In this document: positions 60,832-64,000 of the stretch, piece by piece
Position numbering within the stretch: position 1 is the first letter of the stretch
Layout of the letters: every line of letters begins with the position of its first letter
From: Clostridium beijerinckii
GTDB taxonomy: Bacteria; Bacillota; Clostridia; Clostridiales; Clostridiaceae
Assembly: GCF_018223745.1 (NCBI RefSeq)
Contig: NZ_CP073653.1
Span: 4,178,001 to 4,242,000 of the forward strand
DNA: 64,000 nucleotides
Reading direction: 5' to 3'
Made by a program: the position numbers and the translations under genes
Notes under the pieces: generated by a model
The model's database searches: none
Seen by the model: only the letters and a program-made list of their open reading frames with translations
What the model was told of the DNA's origin: nothing

Positions 60832-62802
60832 CTATAATTTAAATTTACTTATAGCTTCATGCAAGTCTTCAGATAGTTTTAGTAAGTTCTGGCTTGATCC
60901 AGCAATTTCATACATTGATGCAGATTGTTCTTCCGTTGTTGCAGTTACTGTTTGTGTTTTCTCTGCAGTGTCACCCCCAATTTTTTCTATCTTATGGATT
61001 GAAGTAACAATCTTATTACTGTTTGATGATATTTGTCCTACCGTCTCAGATACACTTCTTACTTGGGCTGCTACACACTCAACTGCCTGTGATATTTGAC
61101 TAAATGCCTTACCTGTTGAATTTACAACATCAGTTCCATTTTTTACTTCTTGAGTTCCTTCTTTCATTACAATTATAACATCGTCAGTTTCTCTTTGAAT
61201 ATCGCCAATAAGTTTTGCTATCCGCATTGATGCTATACTAGACTCCTCAGAAAGTTTTCGTACTTCTTCTGCCACTACGGCAAATCCTTTTCCTGCTTCT
61301 CCTGCGCATGCTGCTTCTATTGCTGCATTTAGTGCCAAAAGATTTGTTTGTTTAGCTATAGTAGATATTGTATCTACTATCTGTCCTATTTCCTTTGAGC
61401 TTTCACCTAATATTTCAACTACATTTGCTGAGCTGTTAACAGCTTTTTCAATCTTAGCCATCTGGACAATTACTTCACTAACAGCTTTACTTCCTAATTG
61501 TGCAGCATTTGCAGTTTCTCCTACTGTTTCTATCATGCTATCTGTGTTCTCTGCCATATTCTTTATTTTTTTATCCATCTCTTTAATTTCAGAAGAAGTT
61601 TCATTTACAACTTCCATTTGTTTATTAGCACCTTCTGATATATTCATAATAGTTGTTGCTATATGATTTGATGCATCCGAAGTTTGCTCAGAACTTTCAG
61701 TTAACAGCTTTGAGGCAGTTGCTACATTATCAGATGATATTGAAACTTGTTCAATTAATCCTCTCAAATTTATTATCATATTTTCAAAAGTTTTAGCGAG
61801 TCTGCCAAATTCATTTTTTGAATTAACTCTCACCTTTGCAACACTAAGATCACCATCTGAGATACATAACGCCATATCTTCTATAGCCTTTAATGGTTTT
61901 AGAATTTTATTTAACATAAATAGAAATAAAATTATTACTATTACTAAAGTGATTATTAAAGTTAAAGCTGATTTATAAATTTGTTGTGTAAGTGGTCCAG
62001 TAAATTCACTTTTAGACACTATCAGACTAACTGTCCAATTAATTCCTGAAACAGGCTTATATGATATATATTGCTTATTAAAGCCATAATATTCAACATT
62101 AGTTTCACCTTTGAACATATTTTCATATATTTCTTTTAGTTTTGGTTCGATTTTCTCATCTTTTAATGGATTATATTTAAGAATTAAATCTTTATTAGGA
62201 TTTGCAATTACTGTTCCATCTGTTAAATTAAGTGAAGCATAACCATTTTGTTTTACTTTTATAGAAGATATGTATTGTACTAATTCATCAAGTTTTACAT
62301 TACCACCCCAGATAGCTTTAATAGTACCATTAACCTTTATCGGAACAGCAACAACTACAGCCATTTTTCCATCTGCCTTACCAAGTAAAGGATCTGATAT
62401 CACTGTTTTTCCTGTAGCTAGTAATTCTTTATAATAAGGTCTTTCGCTTATGCTCCCTGTTGTACCTGTAGCCGAATACCAATCTCCATTAGCATCTGAA
62501 AGCCAAAATGCACTATATAGAGGAAGACGACTTGTTTCAGAAGACATATAATCTATTATATCCTGCCTACTCCCATTCACAAAAACTGGGCAACTTGCAA
62601 TACTTTCCATCTCCGACTTTCTAATATCAAGCCACAATCCAATTTCTTTAGCTGTTGATTGAGTGGTAGAAGTCATGCTTGTCTTCACTTCTGTTTCAAC
62701 CATCTGTTTCGTTTCTATATAACTTGTAACCTCCAGTACGGTCATAGATAAACAAATAATAATTATACTAACAACCGTGAGTAAAGTCTTAATACTTTTC
62801 AT
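60832..62802 (-). CDS. Methyl-accepting chemotaxis protein with double-Cache sensor
   Basis: 656 residues. Helix 1 (about 6-28), a large extracellular dCache domain (about 35-275; [51 protein letters not shown]), helix 2 (about 280-302), HAMP ([16 protein letters not shown]) and a full MCP domain. The signalling tip reads [15 protein letters not shown]: Cys499 stands where nearly all receptors have Arg (codon 61306-61308). It lies between an NtrC-type regulator and its likely kinase. The dCache fold usually binds amino acids or carboxylates. Confidence 0.94.
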   Translation of the reverse strand: MKSIKTLLTVVSIIIICLSMTVLEVTSYIETKQMVETEVKTSMTSTTQSTAKEIGLWLDIRKSEMESIASCPVFVNGSRQDIIDYMSSETSRLPLYSAFWLSDANGDWYSATGTTGSISERPYYKELLATGKTVISDPLLGKADGKMAVVVAVPIKVNGTIKAIWGGNVKLDELVQYISSIKVKQNGYASLNLTDGTVIANPNKDLILKYNPLKDEKIEPKLKEIYENMFKGETNVEYYGFNKQYISYKPVSGINWTVSLIVSKSEFTGPLTQQIYKSALTLIITLVIVIILFLFMLNKILKPLKAIEDMALCISDGDLSVAKVRVNSKNEFGRLAKTFENMIINLRGLIEQVSISSDNVATASKLLTESSEQTSDASNHIATTIMNISEGANKQMEVVNETSSEIKEMDKKIKNMAENTDSMIETVGETANAAQLGSKAVSEVIVQMAKIEKAVNSSANVVEILGESSKEIGQIVDTISTIAKQTNLLALNAAIEAACAGEAGKGFAVVAEEVRKLSEESSIASMRIAKLIGDIQRETDDVIIVMKEGTQEVKNGTDVVNSTGKAFSQISQAVECVAAQVRSVSETVGQISSNSNKIVTSIHKIEKIGGDTAEKTQTVTATTEEQSASMYEIAGSSQNLLKLSEDLHEAISKFKL

Positions 62803-63006
62803 AAAATCATCCCATCTTTTTATAATTAATATAACGTAATAAATTACTTTTCTTAATGCATAAATACTTCAGACATTTTTTGTATTTCAAATGATACTTT
62901 TAAAATTTTATATTACAGTTGAAATCCCTATACCAAAAAGCGACATTAAAGAGTGAGATTATTTTTTGTGAACTCTATTTATTTTGAGCTACTTTACCAT
63001 CAGTGC

Positions 63007-63043
63007 AATATTAATAGCATTAGCTTGTCATACTATTAATATT
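63007..63043. promoter_or_regulatory. Perfect 11-bp inverted repeat between kinase and chemoreceptor genes
   Basis: AATATTAATAG (63007-63017) and CTATTAATATT (63033-63043). It is too AT-rich to be a strong terminator; operator or weak terminator. Nothing else is supported in 62803-63135. Confidence 0.4.
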
Positions 63044-63135
63044 AACGTGCTCTGTTATGCAACATAATTTTATCTATTTTTAAGATTACAAGTCTTAAAT
63101 TGTATTTAATATATTTTTCTATATTTAAATTTACA

Positions 63136-64000
63136 CTATACTTCCTTAATTCCACTTTCATAAGGCAAGTATATTGTAAATGTACTTCCAATACCAACTA
63201 TACTTTCGGCTCGAATGTATCCTTGGTGAATTTCTATGATTTTGTTACTAACAGCAAGTCCTAGTCCCGTACCTGTATCCTTTGTAGTAAAAAAAGGATC
63301 AAAAATCCTAGGTAAACTTTCCTGATCAATCCCTTTTCCATTGTCTTCTATGATAATCTCAATCCCTTTAATCACCCTTTGTGTTGTAACTGTAATTTTT
63401 CCGTTTTCTTGAGGCATAGCTTGTGTCGCATTTAGTAATAGGTTAACTAAAACTTGTTTAATAAGCTGAGCATCAACTGAAATAGCTTCAATTGATTGAT
63501 CAAAATGTGTTTCTAAAACAACAATCTCCTTTTTTATACTCGGTAAAAGTAAAAAAAGAGAATTTTCCACAAGTTCGTTGATATTGATTGATGTCACATA
63601 GTGTTTTGAAGGTTTAGCAAAATACAAGAGATCTTCAATAACGCCGTTAAGACGATCAACCTCTTTCAATACAACGTTTCCAAAAATCCGTGTCGAATTA
63701 TCCTTTGGCAATTCATCCACCAAAATTTGCACACTCCCTGAAATAGCTGATAGAGGATTACGTATTTCATGAGCTACACCGGCAGCAAGCTCTCCAACTG
63801 CGGCAAGACGATCTAATCTCCTTACATAATCCTCAAAAGCCTTATGCTCTGATAAATCTTTGAAAACTAAAACTACACCCAATACATTATTATTATTACA
63901 TAGCATAGATGTGCTGACACTAATTGGAATAATTGCACCGTCCGAACGAGTAAATTCTGCTTCATATCCCATAATTTTTTTACCGACACGTAAAGTTTCT
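63136..64000 (-). CDS. PAS-containing sensor histidine kinase (NtrB/AtoS-like), 5' end beyond window
   Basis: The frame is open to the right edge (ETLRVGKKIMGYEAEFTRSDG), so the ATG at 63972 is probably internal. Visible parts: the end of a PAS domain (SDGAIIPISVSTSML; VVLVFKDLSEHKAFE), HisKA box AAGVAHEIRNPLSAISGSVQ (phospho-His) and HATPase motifs (NLLLNATQAMP; DNGKGID; GTGLGLAVSNKII). This kinase type pairs with sigma-54 activators, so it should phosphorylate the regulator at 59268-60656. Confidence 0.92.
   Translation of the reverse strand, partial: ETLRVGKKIMGYEAEFTRSDGAIIPISVSTSMLCNNNNVLGVVLVFKDLSEHKAFEDYVRRLDRLAAVGELAAGVAHEIRNPLSAISGSVQILVDELPKDNSTRIFGNVVLKEVDRLNGVIEDLLYFAKPSKHYVTSININELVENSLFLLLPSIKKEIVVLETHFDQSIEAISVDAQLIKQVLVNLLLNATQAMPQENGKITVTTQRVIKGIEIIIEDNGKGIDQESLPRIFDPFFTTKDTGTGLGLAVSNKIIEIHQGYIRAESIVGIGSTFTIYLPYESGIKEV

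Noticed and set aside
1..64000. tRNA and rRNA genes
   Set aside because: I looked for tRNA-like GGTTCGAATC arms and rRNA-like stretches on both strands and saw none; this was by eye, so a weak tRNA could be missed.

Overview
The window is AT-rich, with dense, mostly intact genes, strong GGAGG-type ribosome binding sites, many PTS systems, soluble chemoreceptors, Cys-type formate dehydrogenase genes and short intergenic terminators. This fits a saccharolytic, motile Clostridium sensu stricto, probably of the C. beijerinckii group. The genus call is an inference from gene content and protein style; no database was searched.

Layout. 1-4.5 kb: AraC regulator, GH3 glycosidase and a truncated GPH sugar transporter (minus strand). 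5.5-13.5 kb: a sucrose/glucoside PTS locus (GH32, EIIBC, GH3, then a PRD regulator, a HAD phosphatase and a separate EIIA). 14.2-19.1 kb: a three-gene iron-sulfur/flavin reductase operon facing a MerR regulator. 20.3-24.7 kb: a soluble chemoreceptor, an HExxH surface protein and a NarL-type two-component system. 25.6-26.5 kb: a DUF3990-type probable toxin and its partner. 26.9-29.2 kb: an ECF sigma operon with membrane proteins. 29.4-41.7 kb: a molybdenum cofactor and formate dehydrogenase/[FeFe]-hydrogenase cluster (fdhF, moeA, mobB, fdhD, hycB-like, hydA2-like, hycB-like, mobA, moaA, moaC, MOSC, plus mogA on the other strand). 41.8-47.5 kb: two chemoreceptors around an orphan 481-residue protein. 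47.9-53.3 kb: a cellobiose PTS operon with GH1 and ROK kinase, facing a GntR regulator with tandem operators. 53.6-57.3 kb: a LytS/LytTR pair with a YhjX-like transporter. 57.6-59.2 kb: an IS3-family element. 59.3-64 kb: an NtrC-type regulator, a chemoreceptor and a truncated sensor kinase.

The formate cluster holds the gene set of hydrogen-dependent CO2 reductase / formate-hydrogen lyase complexes: a catalytic FDH, two HycB-type ferredoxins and a HydA2-type hydrogenase, together with genes for most steps of making and inserting the bis-MGD cofactor.

The most unusual signal is not a gene. At least six 190-200 bp imperfect palindromes, plus a deleted copy and several half copies, lie between genes from 13.9 to 41.7 kb. 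Their ends and central motifs are conserved while the arm sequences change together so that pairing is kept. This suggests a structured RNA or a hairpin-based mobile repeat. A second repeat family and a terminator family with a conserved tail are also present, and the IS has inserted inside one such terminator hairpin.
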